A DNA stretch of 64,000 nucleotides from Nocardioides psychrotolerans (GTDB taxonomy: Bacteria > Actinomycetota > Actinomycetes > Propionibacteriales > Nocardioidaceae): the NCBI RefSeq assembly GCF_900113685.1, contig NZ_FOQG01000003.1, positions 248,001 through 312,000 on the forward strand, read 5' to 3'. Made by a program: the position numbers and the translations under genes. Position 1 is the stretch's first letter. Each line of letters opens with the position of its first letter. Positions 26,742 to 35,999 of this stretch are shown in pieces. The notes beneath the pieces are model-generated. The model searched no databases, was not told where the DNA came from, and worked only from the letters and a program-made list of their open reading frames with translations.

Positions 26742-28195
26742 GGCGCCACCTCACCGCGATCGCCTGTGCGAGCGCGCTCGCCCTCACCGCCTGCAGCAGC
26801 GCCGCCGACCCGGCATCCGCACCGGCACCCTCGTCGGCACCCTCACCGGAGACGGCGCTGCCGCCAGCGTCCCCCGCCTACGACATCGCGGTGAGCGAGC
26901 CGGTGGAGGACTCGGTCTATCCCGAGGTCGGCGACCCCTCGGTCGATGCGCTGCACTACGACCTCGACCTCACCTGGGACCCCGAGGCGAGCGTGCTGAC
27001 CGGCGAGCAGTCGCTGACCTTCCGTGCCACGGCGACCGCCGAGCAGTTCCAGCTCGACCTCGGCGCGCCGCTCGAGGTCACCGAGGTGACGCTGGACGAC
27101 GAGCCGGTGGACTTCGAGCACGACGGCAAGGACCTCGTCGTCACCGCGCCGGTGACGGCCGACGAGCGCTACGTGCTCGGCGTCGCCTACGCCGGCACGC
27201 CCGAGGCCGTGCCCGCGCCGACCATGCGCGGCGACTTCAGCGACACCGGCTTCACGATCACCGAGACCGGCGAGACGTGGACGATGCAGGAGCCCTACGG
27301 CGCCTACACCTGGTATGCCGTCAACGACCAGCCGGCCGACAAGGCGCTCTACGACTTCGAGCTGACCGTGCCCTCGCCCTGGGTCGGTGTCGCCAACGGC
27401 GAGCTGACCGATCGCCGCGAGGACGACGACCTCACGACGACGACCTGGCACCTGGCCGAGCCCGCGGCGGCCTACCTCACGACCGTGGCCTTCGGCGACT
27501 TCGAGATGACCGAGGACGTCTCGGCCAGCGGTGTCCCGATCACCTACTGGGTCCACCGCGACGCCCCCGCCCACGTGATGCGGGGACTGCGCACGACGCC
27601 GGCCGCCATCGCCTGGCTGGAGGAGAAGCTCGGCCCCTATCCCTTCGACACGTTCGGCACCGTGGTCGTCGACTCCGAGAGCGGCATGGAGACCCAGACG
27701 ATGGTGACGTTGGGCGACACCGACTACACGACGTCCCCGGCGGTGGTGCTGCACGAACTCGCGCACCACTGGTACGGCGACACGGTCACACCCGACGACT
27801 GGCGCGACGTGTGGATGAACGAGGGCATGGCGATGTACCTCCAGGGCATGTGGCAGGCCGACCAGGACGGTCGGCCCGTCGGCGCGATCATGGACGAGTG
27901 GGCCCGCTTCGAGGACGACGAGCGCGCCATCGCCGGCCCGCCGGCCGCCTACGACCCGCAGTCCTTCGGCTCCGGCAACATCTACTACGGCCCCGCGCTG
28001 ATGTGGCACGAGCTGCGCCAACAGATCGGCGACGACGAGTTCTTCCGCATCATGCGGGCCTGGCCCGAGGAGCGGACCAACGGCAGCGCCGGCCGCGACG
28101 ACTACCTGCCGTGGCTCGAGGAGCAGACCGGCGAGGAGCTCTCGGCGTTCTTCGACTCCTGGCTCCTCGGGGAGCAGACACCTCCCCGGGCCTGA
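26738..28195 (+). CDS. M1-family metallopeptidase lipoprotein
   Basis: A 485-residue zinc aminopeptidase-like protein. A lipoprotein signal with lipobox LTAC (Cys19) and a Ser/Pro linker precede an M1 N-terminal beta domain. The active site is HELAHHW (His339, Glu340, His343) with the third ligand Glu362 in MNEGMAMYL, the canonical HExxH-X18-E spacing. The exopeptidase GAMEN loop appears as SGMET. It should work on the outer membrane face on peptides or cell-wall proteins. The start ATG overlaps the sigma-factor stop, so it is likely the sigma factor's partner or main target. Confidence 0.9.
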   Translation: MRRHLTAIACASALALTACSSAADPASAPAPSSAPSPETALPPASPAYDIAVSEPVEDSVYPEVGDPSVDALHYDLDLTWDPEASVLTGEQSLTFRATATAEQFQLDLGAPLEVTEVTLDDEPVDFEHDGKDLVVTAPVTADERYVLGVAYAGTPEAVPAPTMRGDFSDTGFTITETGETWTMQEPYGAYTWYAVNDQPADKALYDFELTVPSPWVGVANGELTDRREDDDLTTTTWHLAEPAAAYLTTVAFGDFEMTEDVSASGVPITYWVHRDAPAHVMRGLRTTPAAIAWLEEKLGPYPFDTFGTVVVDSESGMETQTMVTLGDTDYTTSPAVVLHELAHHWYGDTVTPDDWRDVWMNEGMAMYLQGMWQADQDGRPVGAIMDEWARFEDDERAIAGPPAAYDPQSFGSGNIYYGPALMWHELRQQIGDDEFFRIMRAWPEERTNGSAGRDDYLPWLEEQTGEELSAFFDSWLLGEQTPPRA

Positions 28196-28200
28196 TCGGC

Positions 28201-28216
28201 CCACGCCTCGGCGTGG
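28201..28216. terminator. Compact stem-loop after the M1 peptidase gene
   Basis: CCACGCC-TC-GGCGTGG: a perfect 7-bp inverted repeat with a 2-nt loop, five bases past the peptidase stop and before the next start at 28230. It could be a terminator without a T-run, as is common in high-G+C actinobacteria. Confidence 0.45.
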
Positions 28217-28229
28217 CTAGGTTGGGTCC

Positions 28230-29234
28230 ATGCGGATCCTGGTGCTCGGCGGCACGGTCTTCCTGTCCCGCGCGACCGCCGCAGTTGCCGTACGACGGGG
28301 GCACGACGTCGTCTGCGCGGCCCGGGGCTCCTCGGGGTCGGTGCCGGACGGCGCGCGGCTGGTGGTGTGGGACCGCGACCAGCCGGCGCCTGCTTCCTTG
28401 CTCGACGAGAGCTTCGACGCGGTCGTCGACGTCGCCCGTCACCCCTCGCGCGTGCTGTCGGCCGTGGCGACCTTCCCCAGCGCCCACTGGCTCTTCGTCT
28501 CGACGGTCAACGTCTATCCCGACGACGCCACGCCCGGCCTGACCCCCACGACAGGCGCCGTGCACGAGCCGCTCCACGACGACGACGACCTGGCCGTCGA
28601 CCCGGAGGCCTACGGACCGATGAAGGTCGCGTGCGAGGAGATCGTCCGCGACGGGACGGATGGTGCGATGGTCGTGCGGCCGGGGCTCATCGTCGGCCCG
28701 GGCGACCCGACCGGGCGCTTCACCTACTGGCCGGCGCGCCTGGCCGAGGTCGGACCCGGCGACCCGGTGCTCGCGCCGGGCGCTCCGTCCGACACCGTGC
28801 AGGTCATCGATGTGCGCGACCTCGCCACCTGGTTCGTCGCGAGCCTCGAGGGCCGGCTCGGCGGAGACTTCGACGGCACGGGCCCGGTCACGCCGATCGC
28901 CGACCTGCTGGCCGCGACGGCCGCCGGGGTCGGCGCCGAGCCTGGTTGGACCTGGGTCGACCAGGACTTCCTCACCGCGCAGGAGGTGGCTCCGTGGTCC
29001 GGACCGGGGTCGTTGCCGCTCTGGCTCCCGCGTCCGTCGTACGACGGCATGCTGGCGCACGACCCGACCCCGTCGCTCGACGCGGGGCTGGTGACGCGGG
29101 CGATCGAGGAGACCGCGCGCGACACCCTCGCCTGGCTGCGCGCCACCCCGGACGCCGTGGTGTCCGGGATGACGCGCGAGCGGGAGACCGACCTGCTGGA
29201 CCGGTGGGTCAGCCGAAGAGGGCACTCCCCTTGA
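28230..29234 (+). CDS. NAD-dependent epimerase/dehydratase-like reductase
   Basis: A 334-residue extended-SDR protein. The Rossmann start is ILVLGGTVFLSRA, an atypical GGTxFxSR glycine motif as in NAD-epimerase-like proteins related to isoflavone reductases and CSP41. FVSTVNVYPDD has the catalytic Ser/Thr strand, while the YxxxK tyrosine appears as AYGPMKVACE. The C-terminal half is a substrate domain. No sugar pathway is adjacent, so the substrate is unknown. Its last 26 bases overlap the 3' end of the convergent transporter. Confidence 0.85.
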   Translation: MRILVLGGTVFLSRATAAVAVRRGHDVVCAARGSSGSVPDGARLVVWDRDQPAPASLLDESFDAVVDVARHPSRVLSAVATFPSAHWLFVSTVNVYPDDATPGLTPTTGAVHEPLHDDDDLAVDPEAYGPMKVACEEIVRDGTDGAMVVRPGLIVGPGDPTGRFTYWPARLAEVGPGDPVLAPGAPSDTVQVIDVRDLATWFVASLEGRLGGDFDGTGPVTPIADLLAATAAGVGAEPGWTWVDQDFLTAQEVAPWSGPGSLPLWLPRPSYDGMLAHDPTPSLDAGLVTRAIEETARDTLAWLRATPDAVVSGMTRERETDLLDRWVSRRGHSP

Positions 29235-30726
29235 CCACCGTCTCGTAGACGCCCCACAGCAGGGGCAGCCCGACCACGAGCCACGCGACCGGGAGCAGGA
29301 CCGGGGTCGGCGCGGGTGCGTCGTTGACGGAGGTGCGGCCCTCGTGGCGATCCGCGAGACCTGCGGTCGCATCGGCCTTCTCGGGCTCGTGGAACTTGTC
29401 GGCGACCGGGCGCACGAGCAGGTTGGCGAGCAGGCCGACGACGAGCACGCCCACCATCGTGAACAGCGCCGGGCGGTAGTCGGCGGCAACCAGCTGCGAC
29501 GGGTCGCCCTGCCGGTCGAGGATGCCGTTGACGATCAGCGGTCCGGCGACACCGGCGGCTGCCCAGGCGGTGAGGAGCCGACCGTGGATCGCGCCAACCT
29601 GGAATGGACCGAAGAGGTCGCGCAGGTAGGCCGGAACGGTCGCGAAGCCACCGCCGTAGAAGCTGATGATCAGCCCGGCCAGGATGACGAAGACGACCGT
29701 GCTCGTCGTGCCGACCGTCGCCAGCAGCAGGTAGAGCCCGATGCCGGCGCCGAGGTAGAGGATGTAGATCGGCTTGCGCCCGATGGCGTCGGAGGTCGAG
29801 GACCAGACGAAGCGACCGGCCATGTTGAAGAGCGAGAGGACCCCGACGAAGCCCGCGGCCGCGGCCAGCGAGACCGACGAGGTGTCGCCGTCGCGGAAGA
29901 AGCCCTGGATCATCGGGGAGGCCTGCTCGAGGATGCCGATGCCGGCGGTCACGTTGCAGAAGAGCACCACCCACAGCAGCCAGAACTGCGGGGTCCGCAC
30001 GGCGTTGGCGGCCGAGACGCTGGCGGTCGTCACCATCGACTTGGTCTTGATCGAGCTCGGGTCGAAGCCGGCCGGCTTCCAGCCCGCGGGCGGCACGCGC
30101 ACCAGCCACGCACCGAAGAGCATGACGACGAGGTAGATCAGGCCGAGCGTCACGAAGAGCTTGGCGACCGAGTTGCCGTCCTGCAGACCGTCCGGGCCGC
30201 CGCCGTACAGGTCGAGGAGCTTGGCGGAGAGCGGGCTCGCGATCATCGCGCCACCGCCGAAGCCCATGATCGCCATGCCGGTCGCGAGGCCCGGGCGGTC
30301 CGGGAACCACTTGATCAGCGTGGACACGGGGGCGATGTAGCCCAGACCCAGGCCGATGCCGCCGATCACGCCGTAGCCGAGGTAGAGCAGCCAGATCTGC
30401 TCGGTGGCGATGCCCGCGGCGCCGACCATGAAGCCTGTCGCCCAGCAGGTCGCGGAGGCGACCATCGCGCGACGCGGGCCGCCGGTGTCGACCCAGGTGC
30501 CGAAGACGGCGGCGCTGAGGCCCAGCATCACGATCGCGATGGAGAACACCGCGCCGACCGCGGTCAGCGAGGTGTCGAAGTGCGAGACGAGCGCGTCCTT
30601 GTAGACGCTGGTTGCGTAGACCTGGCCGATGCACAGGTGGACGGCGAGGGCTGCGGGCGGGATGAGCCAGCGGTTGAAGCCGGTGCCGGCGACCGTGCGT
30701 TCGCGGTCGAGGACAGTGAGTGACAT
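29209..30726 (-). CDS. OFA-family MFS transporter (oxalate/formate antiporter-like)
   Basis: A 505-residue, 12-helix major facilitator. GFNRWLIPPAALAVHLCIGQVYATSVY at the start (shown as GFNRWLIPPAALAVHLCIGQ plus VYA) and YGVIGGIGLGLGYIAPVSTL match the OFA subgroup, whose members exchange oxalate/formate or carry other monocarboxylates. GFGGGAMIASPL follows in helix 5. The frame is open to 30795, but ATG 30726 with a GAGGGGG ribosome site is the natural start. Members of this group in actinobacteria are often annotated without proven substrate. It is divergent from the SDR gene. Confidence 0.9.
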   Translation of the reverse strand: MSLTVLDRERTVAGTGFNRWLIPPAALAVHLCIGQVYATSVYKDALVSHFDTSLTAVGAVFSIAIVMLGLSAAVFGTWVDTGGPRRAMVASATCWATGFMVGAAGIATEQIWLLYLGYGVIGGIGLGLGYIAPVSTLIKWFPDRPGLATGMAIMGFGGGAMIASPLSAKLLDLYGGGPDGLQDGNSVAKLFVTLGLIYLVVMLFGAWLVRVPPAGWKPAGFDPSSIKTKSMVTTASVSAANAVRTPQFWLLWVVLFCNVTAGIGILEQASPMIQGFFRDGDTSSVSLAAAAGFVGVLSLFNMAGRFVWSSTSDAIGRKPIYILYLGAGIGLYLLLATVGTTSTVVFVILAGLIISFYGGGFATVPAYLRDLFGPFQVGAIHGRLLTAWAAAGVAGPLIVNGILDRQGDPSQLVAADYRPALFTMVGVLVVGLLANLLVRPVADKFHEPEKADATAGLADRHEGRTSVNDAPAPTPVLLPVAWLVVGLPLLWGVYETVVKGSALFG

Positions 30727-30849
30727 GAGTCCCCCTCGAGGGGTGTGGTTCCGAGTGATCCGTGTCACCACATACCCGGTCGCGGCGACTTTCAACCACC
30801 CTGGCGTGCGGGTCGCCGGCAGAACTAGAACGCGTTACAGTCCCCGACC

Positions 30850-31653
30850 ATGAAGACGTACGTCGTGAGCGGCGCAGCATCGGGCATCGGGGAAGCGACC
30901 ACCGCCATGCTGCGCGAGCAGGGCCACCGGGTGATCGGCGTCGACCTGCACGACGCGGACGTGACGGCCGACCTGTCGACCCTCGCCGGGCGTGAGGCGG
31001 CGGTGACGGGCGTCCAGGCGCTGACCGACGTGGTCCACGGGGTCGTGCCGTGTGCCGGGATCGCCGGGCTGACCGGGGTCGACCCCGCGCTGCTGGTGAG
31101 CGTCAACTACTTCGGGGCGCTCGGGCTGGTGCGCGGGCTCCAGCCGCAGCTGAGCGCCGCGGGAGGCGCGGCGGTGGTGCTGCTGGCGTCCAACTCGATC
31201 ACCGGCATGCCCGGGTGGGACGCCGACGTGGCGTCGTACTGCCTGAAGGACGACGAGGCCGGTGCGCGCGAGGCGGCAGCGAAGGTCGAGGCGGTGATGG
31301 TCTACCCCTCCTCCAAGGCCGCCCTGGCCTGGTGGGCGCGACGCGAGGGTGTGACGCCCGCGTGGATCGGCGCCGGGATCCGGATCAACTCCGTGGCCCC
31401 CGGGCTGATCGAGACCCCGATGACCCAGCAGCTGCGCGACGACCCGACGTTCGGCCCCTTCGCGGACTCCTACCCCACCGCGCTGGGGCGACCCGGTCGG
31501 CCCGAGGAGGTCGCGGCGACGATCTGCTTCCTGCTCTCCGACGCGGCGAGCCTGGTCGTCGGGGTGTGCCTCTTCGTCGACGGCGGCACCGACGCGATCT
31601 TGCACCCGATCGCGCCCGAGGGCTGGGAGATCGGTCCGCTCGACCTGGCGTGA
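30850..31653 (+). CDS. SDR-family oxidoreductase
   Basis: A 267-residue classical short-chain dehydrogenase. It has VVSGAASGIGEAT (cofactor loop), a short NAD-side VDLHDADV suggesting NAD preference, VVPCAGIAG, a catalytic Ser in LLASNSITG and Tyr152/Lys156 in VYPSSKAAL, followed by NSVAPGLIETPM. The family resemblance is to 3-alpha-hydroxysteroid dehydrogenase-like SDRs; the substrate is not evident. It is divergent from the OFA transporter, which could carry a related compound. A long inverted repeat begins two bases after its stop. Confidence 0.9.
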   Translation: MKTYVVSGAASGIGEATTAMLREQGHRVIGVDLHDADVTADLSTLAGREAAVTGVQALTDVVHGVVPCAGIAGLTGVDPALLVSVNYFGALGLVRGLQPQLSAAGGAAVVLLASNSITGMPGWDADVASYCLKDDEAGAREAAAKVEAVMVYPSSKAALAWWARREGVTPAWIGAGIRINSVAPGLIETPMTQQLRDDPTFGPFADSYPTALGRPGRPEEVAATICFLLSDAASLVVGVCLFVDGGTDAILHPIAPEGWEIGPLDLA

Positions 31654-31654
31654 C

Positions 31655-31698
31655 GCCGAGTCGGCGCAATGTCGCATGCAACATTGCGCCGACTCGGC
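31655..31698. repeat. Long intergenic inverted repeat, copy 2
   Basis: Two 22-nt arms abut with no spacer: GCCGAGTCGGCGC + AATGTCGCA, then TGCAACATT + GCGCCGACTCGGC. Twenty-one of 22 positions pair. It fills the gap between the SDR stop (31653) and the stop of the convergent bkdC (31709), the place of a bidirectional terminator, though no T-run follows. Same arm as at 17703 and 49465. Confidence 0.87.
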
Positions 31699-31708
31699 AT
31701 TGCGAGTC

Positions 31709-33169
31709 TCAGAAGAGCAGCGCGGAGGCCGGGTCCTCGAGGATGCCGGCGACGTCGGAGAGGAAGCGTGAGCCCTTCTCCCCGTCGATGTGACGGTGGT
31801 CGAAGGACAGGGCCAGCGTCGTCACCTGGCGGACCACGATCTCGTCGACCCCGTCGGTCGTGACTACCCACGGCTGCTTCTTGATGGCACCGAAGCAGAG
31901 GATCGCCGACTCACCGGGGTTGATGATCGGCGTGCCCGCGTCGACACCGAAGACACCGACGTTGGTGATCGTGAACGTGCCACCACTCATCTCGGCGGGC
32001 TGGGTCCTCCCCTCGCGGGCGGTCGCGGTGAGCTGGGCGAGCTCGCCGGCCAGCTCGAGCAGGGTGAGGTCCTGGGCGTCCTTGATGTTGGGCACGACCA
32101 GCCCGCGGGGGGTCGCCGCGGCGATGCCGAGGTTGACGTAGTGCTTGAGCACGACCTCCTGGGCCGGCTCGTCCCAGAACGAGTTGATCTCCGGCGTACG
32201 ACGCATCGCCAGCATCACCGCGCGCGCCAGCACCAGCAGCGGGGAGACCTTGACCTCGCGGAGCTCGCGGCGCGCCTTGAGGCGCTCCACGAGCTCCATC
32301 GTGCGGGTGACGTCGAGCGTGACCCACTCGGTCACGTGCGGGGCGGAGAACGCCGAGCCCACCATCGCGCTCGCCATCATCTTGCGCACGCCCTTGATGG
32401 GCTCGCGCGTCTCGTGGAGTGACGTGGTCCCTCCACGGGAAGTTCTCGCTGCGCTCGAGCTTCCGGTCGCGACCGAGGGGCCGTTGCCGTTGGACGAGGC
32501 AGCGCCCTCGACGTCGGCGCGGGTGACGGTGCCGCCAGGACCGGTGGCGCGCAGGCGGGCCAGGTCGATGCCGAGGTCCTTGGCGAGCTTGCGGACCGGC
32601 GGCTTGGCCAGCACCCGCACCTCACCGGTGGACAGCGCACGCGCGGGGACGAACTCGGAGACCGGCTCGGGCTCGACCGCGGGGACAGCGGGCACGGCGG
32701 GCTCGTCGGCGGGCGCGACGTCCTGCGACTGCGCTCCGCCGGGGGCGAAGGCACCCTGGAGCTGCATCTGGGTGTTGGCGGCGGCTTCGGAGGACGGCGA
32801 GACCGACCCCTTGCGGGCGCGCCGCTGCGGGCCGCGCTCGGCCTTGTTGCGACCGACCAGGCTCTCGCCCTCGACCCGGCCGCTGGCGGCGGGGTTGGAG
32901 AGGTCGATCTCCATCTCGGCCGGGGCGGCCGGGGCGGGGGCGCCGATCGCGATGATCGGCGTGCCGACCGAGACGGTGTCGCCCTCGGCGACCATCAGTG
33001 CGGTCACCTCGCCCTCGAAGGGCGAGGGCAGCTCGACGAGAGACTTGGCGGTCTCGATCTCGACGACGATGTCGTTGATGGCGACGACGTCGCCGACCTT
33101 GACCTTCCAGGTCACGATTTCGGCCTCGATCAGGCCCTCGCCGACGTCGGGCAGGAGGAACTCACTCAT
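31709..33169 (-). CDS. bkdC: Branched-chain 2-oxoacid dehydrogenase E2 (dihydrolipoyl acyltransferase)
   Basis: A 486-residue E2 core subunit. One lipoyl domain (residues 1-80) with the lipoylated Lys42 in EIETAKSLVELPS, then a long Ala/Pro/Glu linker, a peripheral-subunit-binding domain (KPPVRKLAKDLGIDLARL) and the trimeric catalytic domain ending in SFDHRHIDGEKG, whose His and Asp are catalytic. Having one lipoyl domain fits a branched-chain or general 2-oxoacid complex. It is the last gene of the E1alpha-E1beta-E2 operon, ten bases after E1beta. No E3 gene is present, so a lipoamide dehydrogenase encoded elsewhere must serve. Confidence 0.92.
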   Translation of the reverse strand: MSEFLLPDVGEGLIEAEIVTWKVKVGDVVAINDIVVEIETAKSLVELPSPFEGEVTALMVAEGDTVSVGTPIIAIGAPAPAAPAEMEIDLSNPAASGRVEGESLVGRNKAERGPQRRARKGSVSPSSEAAANTQMQLQGAFAPGGAQSQDVAPADEPAVPAVPAVEPEPVSEFVPARALSTGEVRVLAKPPVRKLAKDLGIDLARLRATGPGGTVTRADVEGAASSNGNGPSVATGSSSAARTSRGGTTSLHETREPIKGVRKMMASAMVGSAFSAPHVTEWVTLDVTRTMELVERLKARRELREVKVSPLLVLARAVMLAMRRTPEINSFWDEPAQEVVLKHYVNLGIAAATPRGLVVPNIKDAQDLTLLELAGELAQLTATAREGRTQPAEMSGGTFTITNVGVFGVDAGTPIINPGESAILCFGAIKKQPWVVTTDGVDEIVVRQVTTLALSFDHRHIDGEKGSRFLSDVAGILEDPASALLF

Positions 33170-33179
33170 GTCAGGCCTC

Positions 33180-34175
33180 TCAGAACTCGAAGGAGCGGTC
33201 GACGGCGTCTAGCACCCGGTCGAGATCGGGGAGGAAGTCCTCCTCGATCCGCGACGGCGGGTAGGGCGTGTCGAAGCCACCGACGCGGAGCACGGGGGCC
33301 TCGAGGGAGTAGAAGCACTGCTCGGTGATGCGCGCGGAGATCTCCGCGCCCATGCCCAGGTTGACGTGGGCCTCGTGCGTGACGACGGCGCGACCGGTCC
33401 GGCGTACGGACTCGAGCACGGGCGCCATGTCGAGCGGCGAGAGCGTGCGCAGGTCGATGACCTCGATGGAGCGCCCCTCGGTCGCGGCGGCCTCGGCGGC
33501 CTTCAGGGCCGTCTTGACCATCGGCCCGTAGGCCAGCAGCGTCAGGTCGGTGCCCGTCTTGACCACACGTGAGGTGAAGAGCGGCTCGGGCGAGGCGGAC
33601 TCGTCGAGCTCGGCCTTGTCGGCGTGATACTGCCGCTTGGGCTCGAGGAAGATGACCGGGTCGTCGCAGGCGATGGCCTGCTGGATCATCCAGTAGCCGT
33701 CGACCGGGTTGGAGCAGGCGACGACCTTGAGCCCGGGGGTGTGCGCGAACTGCGCCTCCGGGGACTCCGAGTGGTGCTCGACCGCGCCGATGCCGCCGCC
33801 GAACGGGATCCGGATGACGATCGGCATCTTCACGCGGCCCTGGGAGCGGAAGTGGATCTTGGCCACCTGGCACACGATCTGGTCGTAGGCGGGGTAGACG
33901 AACCCGTCGAACTGGATCTCGACGACCGGGCGGTAGCCGCGCATGGCCATGCCGACCGCGGTGCCGACGATGCCGGACTCGGCGAGCGGGGAGTCGATGA
34001 CTCGGTCCTCGCCGAAGTCCTTCTGGAGGCCGTCGGTGATGCGGAAGACGCCGCCGAGCTTGCCGACGTCCTCCCCCATGAGCAGGACCTTGGGGTCGTC
34101 CTCCATCGCCTTGCGCAGCCCCATGTTGAGGCCCTTGGCAAGAGTGATCTTCTGCGTGGTCGACTTCGTGGCCAT
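33180..34175 (-). CDS. bkdB: Branched-chain 2-oxoacid dehydrogenase E1 beta
   Basis: A 331-residue transketolase-like subunit. It has LMGEDVGKLGGVF (thiamine-diphosphate activation Glu), DSPLAESGIVGTAVGMAMRG, RIPFGGGIGAVEHHSES with the conserved HH, and the C-terminal transketolase domain IDLRTLSPLD...VVTHEA. With E1alpha it decarboxylates 2-oxoisovalerate and related acids to feed branched acyl-CoA starters for iso/anteiso fatty acids. The ATG at 34175 overlaps the E1alpha stop (ATGA), so the two subunits are translated together. Confidence 0.93.
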   Translation of the reverse strand: MATKSTTQKITLAKGLNMGLRKAMEDDPKVLLMGEDVGKLGGVFRITDGLQKDFGEDRVIDSPLAESGIVGTAVGMAMRGYRPVVEIQFDGFVYPAYDQIVCQVAKIHFRSQGRVKMPIVIRIPFGGGIGAVEHHSESPEAQFAHTPGLKVVACSNPVDGYWMIQQAIACDDPVIFLEPKRQYHADKAELDESASPEPLFTSRVVKTGTDLTLLAYGPMVKTALKAAEAAATEGRSIEVIDLRTLSPLDMAPVLESVRRTGRAVVTHEAHVNLGMGAEISARITEQCFYSLEAPVLRVGGFDTPYPPSRIEEDFLPDLDRVLDAVDRSFEF

Positions 34176-35347
34176 CAGTGGTGCCCCCCAGCGGCAGAGC
34201 CTTCGAACGATTCGAGGTAGGTCGCGAAGCCGTCGCGCTGCGCCTGCAGCTCGGGCGTCATCTCGGCGTAGACGTGGTCGAACATGCTCAGCGGCGCCGG
34301 GTCCGGCATCGCCTTGCAGCCCTCGCGCAGCGTGTGGCCGAGCTCGTCGGCCTCCGCCTGGATCGTGGCGAGGAAGTCGTTCTCCACCAGGCCGTTGCGG
34401 CGAAGGTAGACCTCCAGCCGGGCGATCGGGTCCTTGAGCTTCCAGCTCTCGACGTCGTCGGAGAGGCGGTAGCGGGTGGGGTCGTCGGTGGTCGTGTGGG
34501 CGCCCATCCGGTAGGTGTAGGCCTCGACGAACGTGGGGCCCTGGCCGTCGCGGGCGCGTTGCAGCGCCGCCTGCGTGACGGCGTAGGTCGCGAGGACGTC
34601 GTTGCCGTCGACGCGGACGCCGGGGAAGCCGAAGCCGAGCGCGCGCTGGTAGAGCGGGATGCGGGTCTGGCGCTCGATGGGCTCGGAGATCGCCCACTGG
34701 TTGTTCTGGCAGAAGAACACGACCGGCGCGTTGTAGGACGCGGCGAAGATGAACGCCTCGTTGACGTCCCCCTGTGACGACGCGCCGTCGCCGAAGTGGG
34801 CGATGACGGCTGCGTCGCGGTCGGGGTCGCCGGTGCCGACGACGCCGTCGCGCTGCATCCCCATCGCGTAGCCGGTGGCGTGGAGGGTCTGGGCGCCGAT
34901 GACGATCGTGTAGAGCGCGAAGTTGTGGGCGTCGGGCTCCCAGCCGCCCTGGTCGACCCCGCGGAAGAGACCGAGCAGGCGCAGCGGGTCGACGCCCTTG
35001 CACCAGGCGACGCCGTGCTCGCGGTAGGTCGGGAAGACGTAGTCCTGCGGTCGCAGCGCACGGCCGGCGCCGATCTGCGCGGCCTCCTGGCCGAGCAGCT
35101 GGGCCCAGATGCCGAGCTCGCCGTGGCGCTGCAGGGCGGTCGCCTCGGTGTCGATGCGCCGGGTCAGGACCATGTCGCGGTAGAAGCCGCGCAGCTCCTC
35201 GGCGGAGAAGTCACGGTCGAACTCCGGGTGGTGGACACGCTCGCCCTCGGGCGTGAGGAGCTGGATGAGCTCCGGCCCGCCGTCCTGCTGGGAGGGTCCG
35301 AAGACCTCCACCAGGTCGGGGCCGAAGCCGGAAGACTGTTGGGTCAC
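34175..35347 (-). CDS. bkdA: Branched-chain 2-oxoacid dehydrogenase E1 alpha
   Basis: A 390-residue thiamine-diphosphate enzyme subunit. GDGASSQGDVNEAFIFAASYNAPVVFFCQNNQWAIS, in pieces GDGASSQGDVNEAF and FCQNNQWAIS, is the ThDP motif GDG...NN. QRHGELGIWAQLLGQEA and YRMGAHTTTDDPTRYR (phosphorylation-loop equivalent) also match. GTG 35347, preceded by GAAGGAG at good spacing, is the start and the head of the bkdABC operon. The roughly 180 bp upstream, shared with a divergent SRPBCC gene, should hold the promoter; I see no distinct operator there. Confidence 0.93.
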   Translation of the reverse strand: MTQQSSGFGPDLVEVFGPSQQDGGPELIQLLTPEGERVHHPEFDRDFSAEELRGFYRDMVLTRRIDTEATALQRHGELGIWAQLLGQEAAQIGAGRALRPQDYVFPTYREHGVAWCKGVDPLRLLGLFRGVDQGGWEPDAHNFALYTIVIGAQTLHATGYAMGMQRDGVVGTGDPDRDAAVIAHFGDGASSQGDVNEAFIFAASYNAPVVFFCQNNQWAISEPIERQTRIPLYQRALGFGFPGVRVDGNDVLATYAVTQAALQRARDGQGPTFVEAYTYRMGAHTTTDDPTRYRLSDDVESWKLKDPIARLEVYLRRNGLVENDFLATIQAEADELGHTLREGCKAMPDPAPLSMFDHVYAEMTPELQAQRDGFATYLESFEGSAAGGHH

Positions 35348-35530
35348 GCGGGACTCCTTCTCCTCGCCCGGGGCACGGGTTGGCCGTTGTCCGGGTGGTT
35401 GGTCCGGCTCGGGTCGCGATGGGTGGTGCGACCTGTGACCGGGGACACATTCCTGTGCAGCCCAAGTTACCGGGCGTCCGGTCCGTGCCGCCAATCCGAC
35501 GGCCGACGGGTGCCCCACTACGCTCGCGTC

Positions 35531-35980
35531 ATGGCGATCCGCAACCGCACGACCAGCATCACCACCAGCGCTCCGGCCGAGGTCGTCTTCGCGATCCTCA
35601 CCGACCCGAGCCAGCACCCCCGCATCGACGGCTCGGGCACCGTCAAGGCCAGCCGCGGGGACGCCCAGCGCCTCGAGCTCGGCTCCACGTTCGGCATGGA
35701 CATGAAGATGGGGGCGGCCTACAAGATCGGCAACACCGTCGTCGAGTTCGAGCAGGACCGGCTCATCGCCTGGCGCCACAAGGGCCTGCACCGCTGGCGC
35801 TACGAGCTCACCCCGACCGCCGACGGCGGCACGGAGATCACCGAGACCTGGGACCTGTCCCGCTACGGCCTCGCGGCCGTCGGCTTCAACGCGGCCCTCG
35901 GCAAGAAGACCCAGGCCGCCATCGAGGCCACCCTGGTCAACCTCAAGGCCGCCGCCGAGGCCGACGCCGCCACGACCTGA
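35531..35980 (+). CDS. SRPBCC-family (START-like) small-ligand binding protein
   Basis: A 149-residue single-domain protein of the polyketide cyclase/START superfamily: ITTSAPAEVVFAILTDP opens the helix-grip fold, followed by strands with DRLIAWRHKG and ELTPTADGGTEITETWDLS and a long C-terminal helix. Such proteins bind lipids or aromatic ligands in a deep cavity; no catalytic residues can be assigned. It is divergent from the bkd operon and ends 20 bp before the convergent CDF gene. Confidence 0.85.
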   Translation: MAIRNRTTSITTSAPAEVVFAILTDPSQHPRIDGSGTVKASRGDAQRLELGSTFGMDMKMGAAYKIGNTVVEFEQDRLIAWRHKGLHRWRYELTPTADGGTEITETWDLSRYGLAAVGFNAALGKKTQAAIEATLVNLKAAAEADAATT

Positions 35981-35999
35981 GCTCGCGCCGGCCTCGGGA

